From Pseudomonas sp. p1(2021b) (GTDB lineage: Bacteria > Pseudomonadota > Gammaproteobacteria > Pseudomonadales > Pseudomonadaceae): a DNA stretch of 64,000 nt. The notes below the pieces were generated by a model. It was not told the origin of the DNA, searched no databases, and saw nothing but the letters and a program-made list of their open reading frames with translations. Positions 49,615 to 59,433 of this stretch are shown in pieces. Each line of letters opens with the position of its first letter. The stretch's first letter is position 1. Location: NCBI RefSeq assembly GCF_020151015.1, contig NZ_CP083746.1:4121001-4185000 (forward strand), in the 5' to 3' direction. Position numbers and translations under genes: made by a program.

Positions 49615-50582
49615 TGACCGTCGTCCTATCCGCCCGTGAACTGACTCGTCACTACGAAGTTTCCCGCGGCCTGTTCAAGGGCCATGCGCTGGTGCGCGCA
49701 CTCAATGGCGTGTCGTTCGAGCTGGAGGCCGGCAAGACGCTGGCCGTGGTCGGCGAGTCCGGCTGTGGCAAGTCGACCCTGGCCCGCGCGCTCACCCTGA
49801 TCGAGGAGCCGTCCTCCGGCTCCCTGCAGATCGCGGGCACCGAAGTGAAGGGGGCCAGCAAGGCCGAGCGCAAGCAGCTGCGCCGCGACGTGCAGATGGT
49901 CTTCCAGAGCCCCTATGCCTCGCTCAACCCGCGCCAGAAGATCGGCGACCAGCTGGCCGAGCCACTGCTGATCAACACCGCCCTGGGCAAGGCTGAGCGC
50001 CGAGAGAAGGTGCAGAAGATGATGGAGCAGGTCGGCCTGCGTCCCGAGCACTACCAGCGCTACCCGCACATGTTTTCCGGCGGCCAGCGCCAGCGCATCG
50101 CCCTGGCCCGGGCGATGATGCTGCAGCCGAAAGTGCTGGTCGCCGACGAGCCGACCTCGGCCCTGGACGTGTCGATCCAGGCCCAGGTGCTGAACCTGTT
50201 CATGGACCTGCAGAAGGAGTTCAACACCGCCTACGTGTTCATCTCCCACAACCTCGCGGTGGTGCGCCACGTGGCCGACCAGGTGTTGGTGATGTACCTG
50301 GGCCGCCCCGCGGAGATGGGCCCGAAGGAGGATATCTACGACAAGCCCCTACACCCGTACACCCAGGCCTTGCTGTCGGCGACCCCGGCCATCCACCCGG
50401 ACCCGCTCAAGCCGAAGATCCGCATCGCCGGTGAACTGCCCAACCCGCTCAACCCACCGGATGGCTGCGCCTTCCACAAACGCTGCCCCTATGCCACCGA
50501 GCGCTGTGCCAAGGAAGTGCCGGCGCTGCGCCAGGTGGGGACACGGCAGGTGGCGTGCCATTATGCCGAGCAGTTCCTCTAA
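49614..50582 (+). CDS. dppF: Dipeptide transporter ATPase DppF
   Basis: A 322-residue ABC ATPase pairing with DppD. Walker A GESGCGKST, signature FSGGQRQRIALARAM, Walker B LVADEPTSALDV, C-terminal GCAFHKRCPYATERC. The start ATG overlaps the dppD stop by one base (TGATGA). A composite hairpin-REP starts 13 nt after the stop, closing the locus. Confidence 0.95.
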   Translation: MTVVLSARELTRHYEVSRGLFKGHALVRALNGVSFELEAGKTLAVVGESGCGKSTLARALTLIEEPSSGSLQIAGTEVKGASKAERKQLRRDVQMVFQSPYASLNPRQKIGDQLAEPLLINTALGKAERREKVQKMMEQVGLRPEHYQRYPHMFSGGQRQRIALARAMMLQPKVLVADEPTSALDVSIQAQVLNLFMDLQKEFNTAYVFISHNLAVVRHVADQVLVMYLGRPAEMGPKEDIYDKPLHPYTQALLSATPAIHPDPLKPKIRIAGELPNPLNPPDGCAFHKRCPYATERCAKEVPALRQVGTRQVACHYAEQFL

Positions 50583-50595
50583 CCCCTGGATAGCT

Positions 50596-50639
50596 GGGGC
50601 TGCTTTGCAGCCCTTTCGCGGCGCAAGGCCGCTCCTACA
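50596..50639. repeat. Composite hairpin + REP after dppF
   Basis: GGGCTGC / GCAGCCC hairpin (50597-50603 and 50607-50613, loop TTT) runs directly into a REP arm with core CGGCGCAAGGCCGCTCCTAC (50614-50639). Single copy, no inverted partner. It lies 13 nt after the dppF stop. Confidence 0.75.
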
Positions 50640-50713
50640 CCCGCGATAGCGCCAGCTCCGGCAGCGCCTGCCCTGGCCTTGTCACCCATGCCCGGCCAGG
50701 GCACTATCGCGTC

Positions 50714-51514
50714 ATGAGCCTCCCCGACACCCCCGAGCACACCCCGCTCACCGCCGACACCGTGCTGCGCTACCACTTGTGCTGGAAGCACCGCGACCTC
50801 GACGGCGTCATGGCGCTCTACCACCCGGACATCCAGTACCACGACTTCTTCCAGAACCGCGTGCTCGGCTTCGATGAGCTGCGTGACTATGTCCGCGCCT
50901 CGCTGCCCCATCAGGCGGGCGAGGACATTGTCCACAGCGACCGTATCCGCGTGGACGGCTGCACCGCGTTCATCCAGTACCAGGTGACGGTCCAGGGCGG
51001 CGACGGGCTGGTGGCGTTCCAGTCCAGCGAGGCGATCACCGTCAAGGATGGCTTGATCTGGCGCATCAACGAGTACGCCACCCTGGTACGCCGCGACGCC
51101 AAGGGCACCGACCGCGCCAGCCCACGGCCGGCCACCAGCCGCCTGGGCCTGTCGCCCCGCCAGCTATCCACCATGGCCCAGGACCTTGAACACTACTTCC
51201 AGCGCCAGCGCCCCTACCTCGACCCGGAACTGGACCTGCAGCAGGTCGCCGAGGCCAGCGGCTACAGCCGCAACCAGATCTCCTACCTGCTCAACCAGGT
51301 GCTGGGGCAAAGCTTCTACCGCTACGTCAACCAGGCGCGCCTGCAGCACCTGCTGGCCAGCCTGGACGACAGCTGTACACACATGTCGGTCGATGACCTG
51401 GCCTTCGCCGCCGGCTTCAACTCGCTCTCGGCCTTCTACAAGTGCTTTCGCGAACACACAGGGCTGTCGCCCAAGGCCTATGTGAAGCAAATTTCCCTGC
51501 GTGCACGCACGTAG
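50714..51514 (+). CDS. SnoaL/NTF2-like domain fused to AraC-type regulator
   Basis: A 266-residue protein of two parts. Residues about 15-130 look like an NTF2/SnoaL-like fold (YHLCWKHRDLDGVMALYHPDIQYHDFF, then IRVDGCTAFIQYQVTVQGGDGL and AITVKDGLIWRINEYATLV). Residues about 155-266 are an AraC/XylS double HTH (LDLQQVAEASGYSRNQISYLLNQVLGQSFYRYVNQARL and MSVDDLAFAAGFNSLSAFYKCFREHTGLSPKAY). The small-molecule domain is not the usual cupin of AraC. It probably controls the amine-oxidase genes downstream, which lie on the same strand; the target is inferred. Confidence 0.85.
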   Translation: MSLPDTPEHTPLTADTVLRYHLCWKHRDLDGVMALYHPDIQYHDFFQNRVLGFDELRDYVRASLPHQAGEDIVHSDRIRVDGCTAFIQYQVTVQGGDGLVAFQSSEAITVKDGLIWRINEYATLVRRDAKGTDRASPRPATSRLGLSPRQLSTMAQDLEHYFQRQRPYLDPELDLQQVAEASGYSRNQISYLLNQVLGQSFYRYVNQARLQHLLASLDDSCTHMSVDDLAFAAGFNSLSAFYKCFREHTGLSPKAYVKQISLRART

Positions 51515-51578
51515 GACAGCCATCGCCCCGTCCCACTAGGATCGCCACAGACCTTTACGGATGTGGAGCCGCAGTACC

Positions 51579-52985
51579 ATGCAACCCTGGCGCACGATCA
51601 GCCTCTGGATGGACCAGCTCGACGAGCCCCTTTGCAGCCGCCCGGCCCTGGGCCAGGACCTGACGGTGGACGTTTGCATCATCGGTGCCGGCTACACCGG
51701 GCTGTGGACGGCCTACTACCTCAAGCGCCAGGCGCCGCACCTGAGCATCGCGGTGATCGACGCCCATACCGCAGGCTTCGGCGCCTCCGGGCGCAACGGC
51801 GGCTGGTTGATGGGCAACCTGCTGGGCGAGGACCGGATGCTCGCCAGCCTTTCGCCGCAACAACGCCGCGCCAGCATCGAGCTGCTGCACGGTATTCCCG
51901 ATGAAGTCCACGGCATCCTGCAACGCGAAGGCATCGACTGCGACTATCGCAAAGGCGGCGTACTCTATTGCGCGGCCCGCTACCCCGAACAGGAGCGCAG
52001 CCTGCGCGCCTACCTGGACGACCTCTACCGCCAAGGCATGACCGAGGACGACTACCGCTGGCTGGGCCCAGAACAACTCGACGGCCAGCTGCGGGTGAGC
52101 AACGCCTATGGCGCGATCTACAGCCCACACACCGCGACCATCCAGCCAGCCAAGCTCGTCCGAGGCCTGGCCCGTACGGTGCAGAACCTCGACGTTGCTC
52201 TCTACGAGAACACCCCCGCCATCGACTGGCGCCCCGGCGAGGTACGCACACCACAGGCCACGATCCGCAGCCATTGGGTGGTGCCGGCGGTGGAAGGCTA
52301 CGCCGCCAGCCTGCCCCCACTGGGCCGCCACCAGCTACCGGTACAAAGCCTGCTGGTGGCGACCGAACCGTTGCCGCAATCGACCTGGGCCCGGATCGGC
52401 CTGGCCCAGGGCCAAGCGTTCAGCGAAAGCAGCCGCCAGGTCACCTATGGCCAGCGCACCGCCGACGACCGCCTGGTGTTCGGTGCCCGTGGCGGCTACC
52501 GCTTCGGCGGGCGACTGCGGGAAGACTTCAGCCTCACCGATGCCGAGATCGCCCTGCGCCGCTACCTGTTCAGCGAGCTGTTCCCACAGCTCAAGGACGT
52601 GCGCATCACCCACTCATGGGGCGGCAACCTGGGCATGGCTCGACGCTTCCACCCGCACATGCTGTGCGACCGCCAGCGTGGCATCGCCCTGGCCGGCGGC
52701 TACGGCGGCGAAGGCGTCGGTGCCACCAACCTGGGCGGGCGTACCCTCGCGGCGTTGATCCTCGACCAGCACAACGCCCTCACCGCACAGCCCTGGGTGT
52801 ACGACAACCGCCCGCTGTCGAGCCTGGCGACCTGGCCCCCCGAACCCTGCCGCTGGCTGGGCTACAACGCGATCATCCAAAGCTTCGTGCACGAAGACCA
52901 GACCCTCGCCAACCCCGGCAGCGCCCCCTGGAGACGGCGCCTGGCCATCGCCCTTGCCGACTTCATGGAAGGTTTCATGCGCTGA
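51579..52985 (+). CDS. FAD-dependent amine/amino-acid oxidoreductase (DAO family)
   Basis: A 468-residue flavoprotein. The Rossmann motif is VDVCIIGAGYTGLWTAYYL (about 31-49), followed by GFGASGRNGGWLMGN, a typical PuuB/gamma-glutamylputrescine oxidase-like element. It probably oxidises a primary amine or modified polyamine with O2. Start ATG 51579 follows GGAG; an ATG six codons earlier is not in a good context. It heads oxidase-cupin-PotF-like genes whose makeup resembles polyamine catabolism and uptake. Substrate is inferred. Confidence 0.82.
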   Translation: MQPWRTISLWMDQLDEPLCSRPALGQDLTVDVCIIGAGYTGLWTAYYLKRQAPHLSIAVIDAHTAGFGASGRNGGWLMGNLLGEDRMLASLSPQQRRASIELLHGIPDEVHGILQREGIDCDYRKGGVLYCAARYPEQERSLRAYLDDLYRQGMTEDDYRWLGPEQLDGQLRVSNAYGAIYSPHTATIQPAKLVRGLARTVQNLDVALYENTPAIDWRPGEVRTPQATIRSHWVVPAVEGYAASLPPLGRHQLPVQSLLVATEPLPQSTWARIGLAQGQAFSESSRQVTYGQRTADDRLVFGARGGYRFGGRLREDFSLTDAEIALRRYLFSELFPQLKDVRITHSWGGNLGMARRFHPHMLCDRQRGIALAGGYGGEGVGATNLGGRTLAALILDQHNALTAQPWVYDNRPLSSLATWPPEPCRWLGYNAIIQSFVHEDQTLANPGSAPWRRRLAIALADFMEGFMR

Positions 52986-53016
52986 TTTCCCAAAACCGCC
53001 ACACAGGATCCACGGT

Positions 53017-53358
53017 ATGAGCATCACCCAGTTCAAACACACCGCCAGCGTCCCCCTGGCACACAGCAACCCTGTCGCCGCCCCGCTCGGTGAACCGGTC
53101 GCGGTCACCTCGGTCACCTGGGTCGAACGCAGCGATGGGGTCGAGACCGGCATCTGGGAGTGCACGCCAGGTCGCTGGCGTCGGCAGATCGTGCAGCAGG
53201 AGTTCTGCCACTTCGTCAAAGGCCGCTGCACCTTCACCCCCGATGGGGGCGAGCCTTTGCACATCGAAGCTGGCGACGCCCTGATGCTACCGGCCAACAG
53301 CACCGGCACCTGGGATATCCAGGAGACGGTGCGCAAGACCTACGTGCTGATTTTCTGA
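53017..53358 (+). CDS. Cupin-domain protein (DUF861/cupin_3)
   Basis: A 113-residue single-domain cupin. ESDGVETGIWECTPGRWRRQI-type text (residue 37 on), then EFCHFVKGRCTFTPDGGEPLHIEAGDALMLPANSTGTWDI follow the (ureidoglycine aminohydrolase-like) DUF861 pattern. Such cupins often lie beside PuuB-like oxidases in pseudomonads. It starts 31 nt after the oxidase. Enzyme or binding role unknown. Confidence 0.85.
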   Translation: MSITQFKHTASVPLAHSNPVAAPLGEPVAVTSVTWVERSDGVETGIWECTPGRWRRQIVQQEFCHFVKGRCTFTPDGGEPLHIEAGDALMLPANSTGTWDIQETVRKTYVLIF

Positions 53359-53414
53359 TTCACCACTCGCCTGCCGCCCTTCGATAACAACAAACCAAGC
53401 AAGGTATACCGGAC

Positions 53415-54494
53415 ATGCGCACGCTTCTTCTCGCCCCCCTGATGCTCGCCGCCTGCGCGGCCAATGCCACCGACTCGGTGAAGATCTACAACTGGTCCAG
53501 CTACATCGCCCCCGATACCCTCAAGCAGTTCCAGCACGCCACCGGCATCGTCCCCACCTACGATGTGTTCGACAGCAACGAAACCCTCGACGGCAAGTTG
53601 ATGACCGGTAATTCCGGCTACGACGTGGTGTTTCCCTCCAACCATTTCATGGCCCGGCAGATCCAGGGCAAGGCGCTGAAGAAGCTCGACAGAAGCCAGC
53701 TGCCCAACTGGCACAACCTCAACCCGGTGTTGCTCAAGGCCCTGGAAGTGAACGACCCGGGCAACCAGTACGGCTTCCCGTACCTGTGGGGCAGCACCGG
53801 CATCGGCTACAACATCGACAAGGTCAAGGCCGTGCTTGGCGACCACGCGCCGATCGACTCCTGGGACCTGATCTTCAAGCCCGAATACATTGCCAAGCTC
53901 AAAAGCTGCGGCGTCGCCGTGCTCGACAACGGCCCCGAACTGCTGCCGATCGCACTGCACTACCTGGGCCTGCCGCACCACAGCCGCAACCCGGCCGACT
54001 ACGACAAGGCCAAGGCGCTGTTGATGCAGGTACGCCCCTACATCAGCTACTTCCATTCGTCCAAGTACACAGGCGACCTGGCCAATGGCGATGTGTGCGT
54101 GGTGGTGGGGTTCTCGGGGGATGTGCTGCAGGCGAAGAACCGTGCCGAAGAGGCACAGAACGGGGTGAAAGTGGGTTATTCGATACCCAAGGAAGGTGCA
54201 CCGCTGTGGTTCGACATGGTGGCCATGCCAGCCGATGCCCCGGACGAGAAAGCCGGCTATGCCTACATGAACTACCTACTGCAACCAGAGGTGATGGCCG
54301 CGATCAGCGACCATGTGCAGTACGCCAACGGCAACCTCAAGGCTGACGCCTTGGTGGCCCCGCAGCTCAAGGCCAATGAAATGATCTACCCCAGTGACGA
54401 GGTGCTGGGCAAGCTCTATGCCCTGGAGGCGATGCCGGCGAAGATCGACCGGATCAGGACGCGGATCTGGACCAGTATCAAAGCGGGGAATTGA
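53415..54494 (+). CDS. Polyamine-type ABC substrate-binding protein (PotF-like)
   Basis: A 359-residue periplasmic protein, signal peptide MRTLLLAPLMLAACAANA then TDSVKIYNWSSYIAPDTL, the strong PotD/PotF start. DVVFPSNHFMARQIQGKALKKLD and YLWGSTGIGYNIDKV follow the family. No permease or ATPase genes are next to it, so it must use one encoded elsewhere or act with the regulator. It ends next to a composite REP. Confidence 0.88.
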   Translation: MRTLLLAPLMLAACAANATDSVKIYNWSSYIAPDTLKQFQHATGIVPTYDVFDSNETLDGKLMTGNSGYDVVFPSNHFMARQIQGKALKKLDRSQLPNWHNLNPVLLKALEVNDPGNQYGFPYLWGSTGIGYNIDKVKAVLGDHAPIDSWDLIFKPEYIAKLKSCGVAVLDNGPELLPIALHYLGLPHHSRNPADYDKAKALLMQVRPYISYFHSSKYTGDLANGDVCVVVGFSGDVLQAKNRAEEAQNGVKVGYSIPKEGAPLWFDMVAMPADAPDEKAGYAYMNYLLQPEVMAAISDHVQYANGNLKADALVAPQLKANEMIYPSDEVLGKLYALEAMPAKIDRIRTRIWTSIKAGN

Positions 54495-54501
54495 ATCAGA
54501 A

Positions 54502-54604
54502 GGGGCCGCTTTGCGGCCCATTCGCGGCACAAGGCCGCTCCTACAAGGGCATGCGATCTCCTGTAGGAGCGGCCTTGTGCCGCGAATGGAGGGCAATGCC
54601 CTCC
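54502..54604. repeat. Composite hairpin + REP pair + hairpin between potF-like gene and prfC
   Basis: Same architecture as the gatB element: GGGCCGC stem (54503-54519), REP arm 54520-54545, spacer of 16 nt, perfect inverted arm 54562-54587 (26 bp), then a GAGGGCA/TGCCCTC stem at about 54588-54604. It lies between two convergent genes, 7 nt after the potF-like stop and ending 8 nt before the prfC stop. Confidence 0.85.
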
Positions 54605-54611
54605 CCTGCAA

Positions 54612-56195
<1,584 letters not shown>

Positions 56196-56352
56196 GGGAA
56201 ATCGCCTGACTGGGGATCAAAAAGGGGCAGTATCATACCTGAAGTCGAGCCGCCGGCCAAAATCCGGCGAATGAGCGGCAGCCCTGGACAGGCACTGCCG
56301 GCCCAATCTCGGGACAAGCCCCCCACAGGGATCGGTCAGGGGCCGTGCAGGC

Positions 56353-56397
56353 CTGTAGGAGCGGCCTTGTGCCGCGAAAGGGCCGCAAAGCGGCCCC
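56353..56397. repeat. Composite hairpin + REP after the fecA remnant
   Basis: Reading on the minus strand: a GGGGCCGC stem (56390-56397 with 56380-56386), then one REP arm with core CGGCACAAGGCCGCTCCTAC at 56353-56378. It begins 8 nt after the stop of the decayed receptor gene, just as after intact genes, so it predates the decay. Confidence 0.75.
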
Positions 56398-56405
56398 GCT
56401 CGACA

Positions 56406-56644
56406 TCAGAACCCTACACTGGCCTGCACATAGAACGTACGCGGCTCGCCCACATAGAGCCCGGCGTTGTTGTCGCTGGAGCGGGTGTAGTACTGCTTGT
56501 CGAAGAGGTTCTTCACCCCCGCGGCTGGGCCTGGATCTGGATGGCCGCCGGGGCTTGTTCGGCGTCTGCATTGGCAGTGGCGGCGCTGACCGCCAGGGCC
56601 ATGGCGAGAATGCGAAAACGCAGGAAAGGCTTGTTGTTGTTCAC
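56406..56644 (-). pseudogene. Decayed TonB-dependent siderophore receptor (fecA-like)
   Basis: Only both ends of a receptor of the transducer type remain. A GTG start (56644) encodes 43 residues: MNNNKPFLRFRILAMALA-type signal peptide, then the start of the STN signalling domain (AAIQIQAQP), and then runs into a stop at 56513. In another frame follow the last 36 residues of a receptor, VKNLFDKQYYTRSSDNNAGL...YVQASVGF, with the terminal aromatic residue intact. The junction lies near 56515-56528. Some 700 codons are missing compared with FecA or FpvA. It cannot make a functional barrel. Confidence 0.85.
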
Positions 56645-56752
56645 GTCGTCGAAAGATCCTGAAAACCGGGATAAACGCCAACCGCACGCAAATGGAAATG
56701 CTTGGCAGTTGCAGCTGGCGAGGAAGACGAACGAGCGGAAAAAAACCTGAAT

Positions 56753-57448
56753 CTATTTCGAAATAATTTCGCTGGAGCCGTCAGGGTGGGCCTTGATCGC
56801 CACCGGCAGGATGCTTGGCAGGGCCCGCAGCAAGGCGTCGGTGTCATCGATATTGAAGGTGCTGGAAAGCCTGAGCCCAGCCACCTTGCCCGGAGCCACG
56901 CGCAACGGCCGGGCCCGGTAGCGGGACACTTCGGCGACCACCTCGGCCAGGGTGGCATCGTCGAACACCAGCTTGCCCTGGCGCCAGGCGGTCAGGGCCG
57001 CCGCATTCACCGGATAGGGTTCGGCCACCTGCCCCTGCGCGCCGATGTGCGAGCCCAGGCCCGCCGTCAGTTGCGCCAACGAACCCGAAGTACCCTGCAC
57101 CCGCACGGCACCCTGCTCGACCGCCACCCGGGTCTGGCCAGGGTCCAGGCGTACATCGAAGCGGGTACCGGTCACGGTGACCGTGCCCTGGGCAGTTTCG
57201 ACCACGAATGGCCGCGTGCTGTCGTGGGCGACGTTGAACATCACCTCACCAGCCTCGAGCACGACCTGACGCTGGCCCGCGCCGAAACGCACGCCCAGGC
57301 GGGTACCGCCATTGAGTTCGAGCCGCGAACCATCCGGCAGCTCGAGCTGGCGGCGCTCGCCCTGTGCCGTCTGCAGGTCCTGCCGGTGATACTCACGCTG
57401 GTAGTGCCAGCGCCAGCCCAGCCCCAGGGCGGCAACGCCCACACGTAA
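56753..57448 (-). pseudogene. Truncated anti-sigma/sigma regulator (fecR-like)
   Basis: About 230 residues of a FecR homologue: a hydrophobic remnant (VGVAALGLGWRWHY), then the periplasmic FecR domain (RRQLELPDGSRLELNGGTRLGV, GEVMFNVAHDSTRPFVVETAQG, VTVTGTRFDVRL) and the full C-terminal receptor-binding part ending SSEIISK. The cytoplasmic N-terminal ASD/anti-sigma segment (about 85 residues) is missing. Its 5' end is joined near 57444-57450 to the front of the fecI remnant, in a different frame. Confidence 0.82.
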
Positions 57449-57654
57449 CCGTCCACTGCGATATTGCGAGCTGTCTGGTGCAGGTAGGCGCGCGGCTGCT
57501 CGACGGCCTGGTGTGGGTTTTCCAGCACCCGCACGAAGGCATCATGGGCGAGGTCCTCGGCCTGGGGGCGACTGCGCAGCTTGCGCGTCCAGGTGCCGAT
57601 CAGCTCATGGTAGTGGTCGAGGAAGCCTTTGGGTCCGGACACAGTCGGGGTCAT
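57444..57654 (-). pseudogene. Truncated ECF sigma factor (fecI-like)
   Basis: ATG 57654 encodes about 69 residues of a FecI-type sigma factor region 2 (FLDHYHELIGTWTRKLRSRPQAEDLAHDAFVRVLE and ARNIAVDGY), then the sequence jumps into fecR in another frame. Region 4, needed to bind the -35 element, is gone. The reading frame runs on through fecR sequence to a stop at 57241 without homology. Confidence 0.85.
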
Positions 57655-57678
57655 CAGGGAGGCGGAGAAGGCTGCGAA

Positions 57679-57693
57679 TAGTAATGTTTCTCA
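57679..57693 (-). promoter_or_regulatory. Fur-box-like site upstream of the fecI remnant
   Basis: TAGTAATGTTTCTCA matches 10 of 14 defined positions of the 7-1-7 Fur consensus TGATAATxATTATCA. It is 25 nt before the fecI ATG, the expected place for iron-responsive control of a cell-surface signalling operon. Confidence 0.5.
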
Positions 57694-57793
57694 TCAAGCA
57701 CAGCAAATCCGTCAGTCGGTAACAAAAATTTTATGCGTCGCTACAGGCACCGACGTACCAGATGGATGTGGCCATAAATATGAACACCTCTGG

Positions 57794-57824
57794 CTTTTTC
57801 GCGGGTGAACCCGCTCCCACAGGG
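57794..57824. repeat. Single REP arm, GGGTGAACCCGC subtype
   Basis: CGCGGGTGAACCCGCTCCCA inside this stretch is the classic P. putida REP core. No inverted partner was seen nearby. Confidence 0.65.
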
Positions 57825-58228
57825 AACTTGAAAACCTTGTGAGATCGGGCTTATCCGCGAACAGGCCATCGCCGTCCATTCCACAATTTTTTACGCCTTC
57901 CAACCCCTGGGGAACATCAGCCGGTCACATGAGTCGGTTATTCCATGAGCTGGTCGTCGATCCGCGGCCAACACGCCGGGATTGCCTGTTGATCTTGCTT
58001 TGTTCACGCCCTAAAGTGCGCGCCGAACGTCCATGCTGGAAACGATCCATCCGGCTCAAGTACTGACGACGAGACAGCAAGGTCACCCGCCGCTCCGCTT
58101 CACGGGCACGGTTGACCTTTTTGCTTTCGGCGACATGCCTTGGGAAGTAGGCGAACCAAAGTGGGGATACGGAGGACGTTCAGTTTGCTGCCACTTACCT
58201 TTTCAGTTTGCCCATGGAGTCCCTCAGC

Positions 58229-59392
58229 ATGTCGATCCAGGTCGAAGACTATTTCGCGCGCGAAACCTTCCAGAAAATGAAGGCGTTCGCCGACAAGCAG
58301 GAAACCCCGTTCGTACTCATCGATACCCAGATCATCAGCCAGGCCTACGATGACCTGCGCGCCGGTTTCGAATTCGCCAAGGTGTACTACGCCGTCAAGG
58401 CCAACCCGGCGGTCGAGATCATCGACCTGCTCAAGGACAAGGGCTCGAACTTCGACATCGCCTCGATCTACGAACTGGACAAGGTGATGAACCAGGGTGT
58501 CAGCGCCGACCGCATCAGCTACGGCAACACCATCAAGAAGTCCAAGGACATCCGCTACTTCTACGAGAAGGGCGTGCGCCTGTACGCCACCGACTCCGAA
58601 GCGGACCTGCGCAACATCGCCAAGGCTGCCCCGGGCTCGAAGGTCTACGTCCGTATCCTGACCGAAGGCTCGACCACCGCCGACTGGCCGCTGTCGCGCA
58701 AGTTCGGCTGCCAGACCGACATGGCCATGGACCTGTTGATCCTCGCCCGCGACCTGGGCCTGGTGCCTTACGGCGTGTCGTTCCACGTGGGCTCCCAGCA
58801 GCGCGACATCAGCGTCTGGGACGCGGCCATCGCCAAGGTGAAGGTGATCTTCGAGCGCCTTAAGGATGAAGACGGCATCGAGCTGAAGATGATCAACATG
58901 GGAGGCGGCTTCCCGGCCAACTACATCACCCGCACCAACAGCCTGGAAACCTACGCCGAGGAAATCATCCGCTTCCTCAAGGAAGACTTCGGCGATGACC
59001 TGCCGGAAATCATCCTCGAGCCAGGCCGCTCGCTGATCGCCAACGCCGGCATCCTGGTCAGCGAAGTGGTGCTGGTGGCGCGCAAGTCGCGTACTGCGGT
59101 GGAGCGCTGGGTCTACACCGACGTGGGCAAATTCTCCGGCCTGATCGAAACCATGGACGAAGCCATCAAGTTCCCGATCTGGACCGAGAAGAAAGGCGAG
59201 ATGGAAGAAGTGGTCATCGCCGGCCCCACCTGCGACAGTGCCGACATCATGTACGAGCACTACAAGTACGGCCTGCCGCTGAACCTGGCCATCGGCGACC
59301 GCCTGTATTGGCTGTCGACCGGCGCCTACACCACCAGCTACAGCGCGGTGGAGTTCAACGGCTTCCCGCCGCTGAAGGCGTACTACCTGTAA
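58229..59392 (+). CDS. speC: Ornithine decarboxylase (eukaryotic-type, fold III)
   Basis: A 387-residue PLP enzyme turning ornithine into putrescine, cytoplasmic. Start ATG 58229, with GGAG 9 nt upstream. The PLP lysine is in VYYAVKANP (about residue 61), glycine-rich phosphate loop NMGGGF, catalytic Cys in GPTCDSAD and EPGRSL. The alanine-racemase-fold type (type IV) is what pseudomonads use in place of the large E. coli SpeC. A clear terminator follows. Polyamine link with the amine-oxidase cluster upstream. Confidence 0.93.
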   Translation: MSIQVEDYFARETFQKMKAFADKQETPFVLIDTQIISQAYDDLRAGFEFAKVYYAVKANPAVEIIDLLKDKGSNFDIASIYELDKVMNQGVSADRISYGNTIKKSKDIRYFYEKGVRLYATDSEADLRNIAKAAPGSKVYVRILTEGSTTADWPLSRKFGCQTDMAMDLLILARDLGLVPYGVSFHVGSQQRDISVWDAAIAKVKVIFERLKDEDGIELKMINMGGGFPANYITRTNSLETYAEEIIRFLKEDFGDDLPEIILEPGRSLIANAGILVSEVVLVARKSRTAVERWVYTDVGKFSGLIETMDEAIKFPIWTEKKGEMEEVVIAGPTCDSADIMYEHYKYGLPLNLAIGDRLYWLSTGAYTTSYSAVEFNGFPPLKAYYL

Positions 59393-59396
59393 CGCA

Positions 59397-59426
59397 GAAC
59401 GGGGCCGCGAGGCCCCGTTCTTCATT
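59397..59426 (+). terminator. Rho-independent terminator after speC
   Basis: GAACGGGGCC (59397-59406), loop GCGA, GGCCCCGTTC (59411-59420), then TTCATT. It starts 4 nt after the speC stop and can also serve the convergent minus-strand gene. Confidence 0.85.
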
Positions 59427-59433
59427 GTGCCGC

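Larger units (their letters stand above)
57655..58228. other. 574-nt region between the fec remnant and ornithine decarboxylase
   Basis: I see no gene. It contains a Fur-box-like site near the fecI remnant (57679-57693), one REP arm (57794-57824) and the long upstream leader of the ornithine decarboxylase gene. A 106-codon frame starting ATG 58135 overlaps the decarboxylase start but has no homologue I recognise. GGAG lies 9 nt before the decarboxylase ATG. Confidence 0.6.

Noticed and set aside
58135..58353. Possible upstream reading frame before speC (starting MPWEVGEPKWG)
   Set aside because: Overlaps the speC start in another frame and has no homologue I recognise; a regulatory leader is possible but unsupported.
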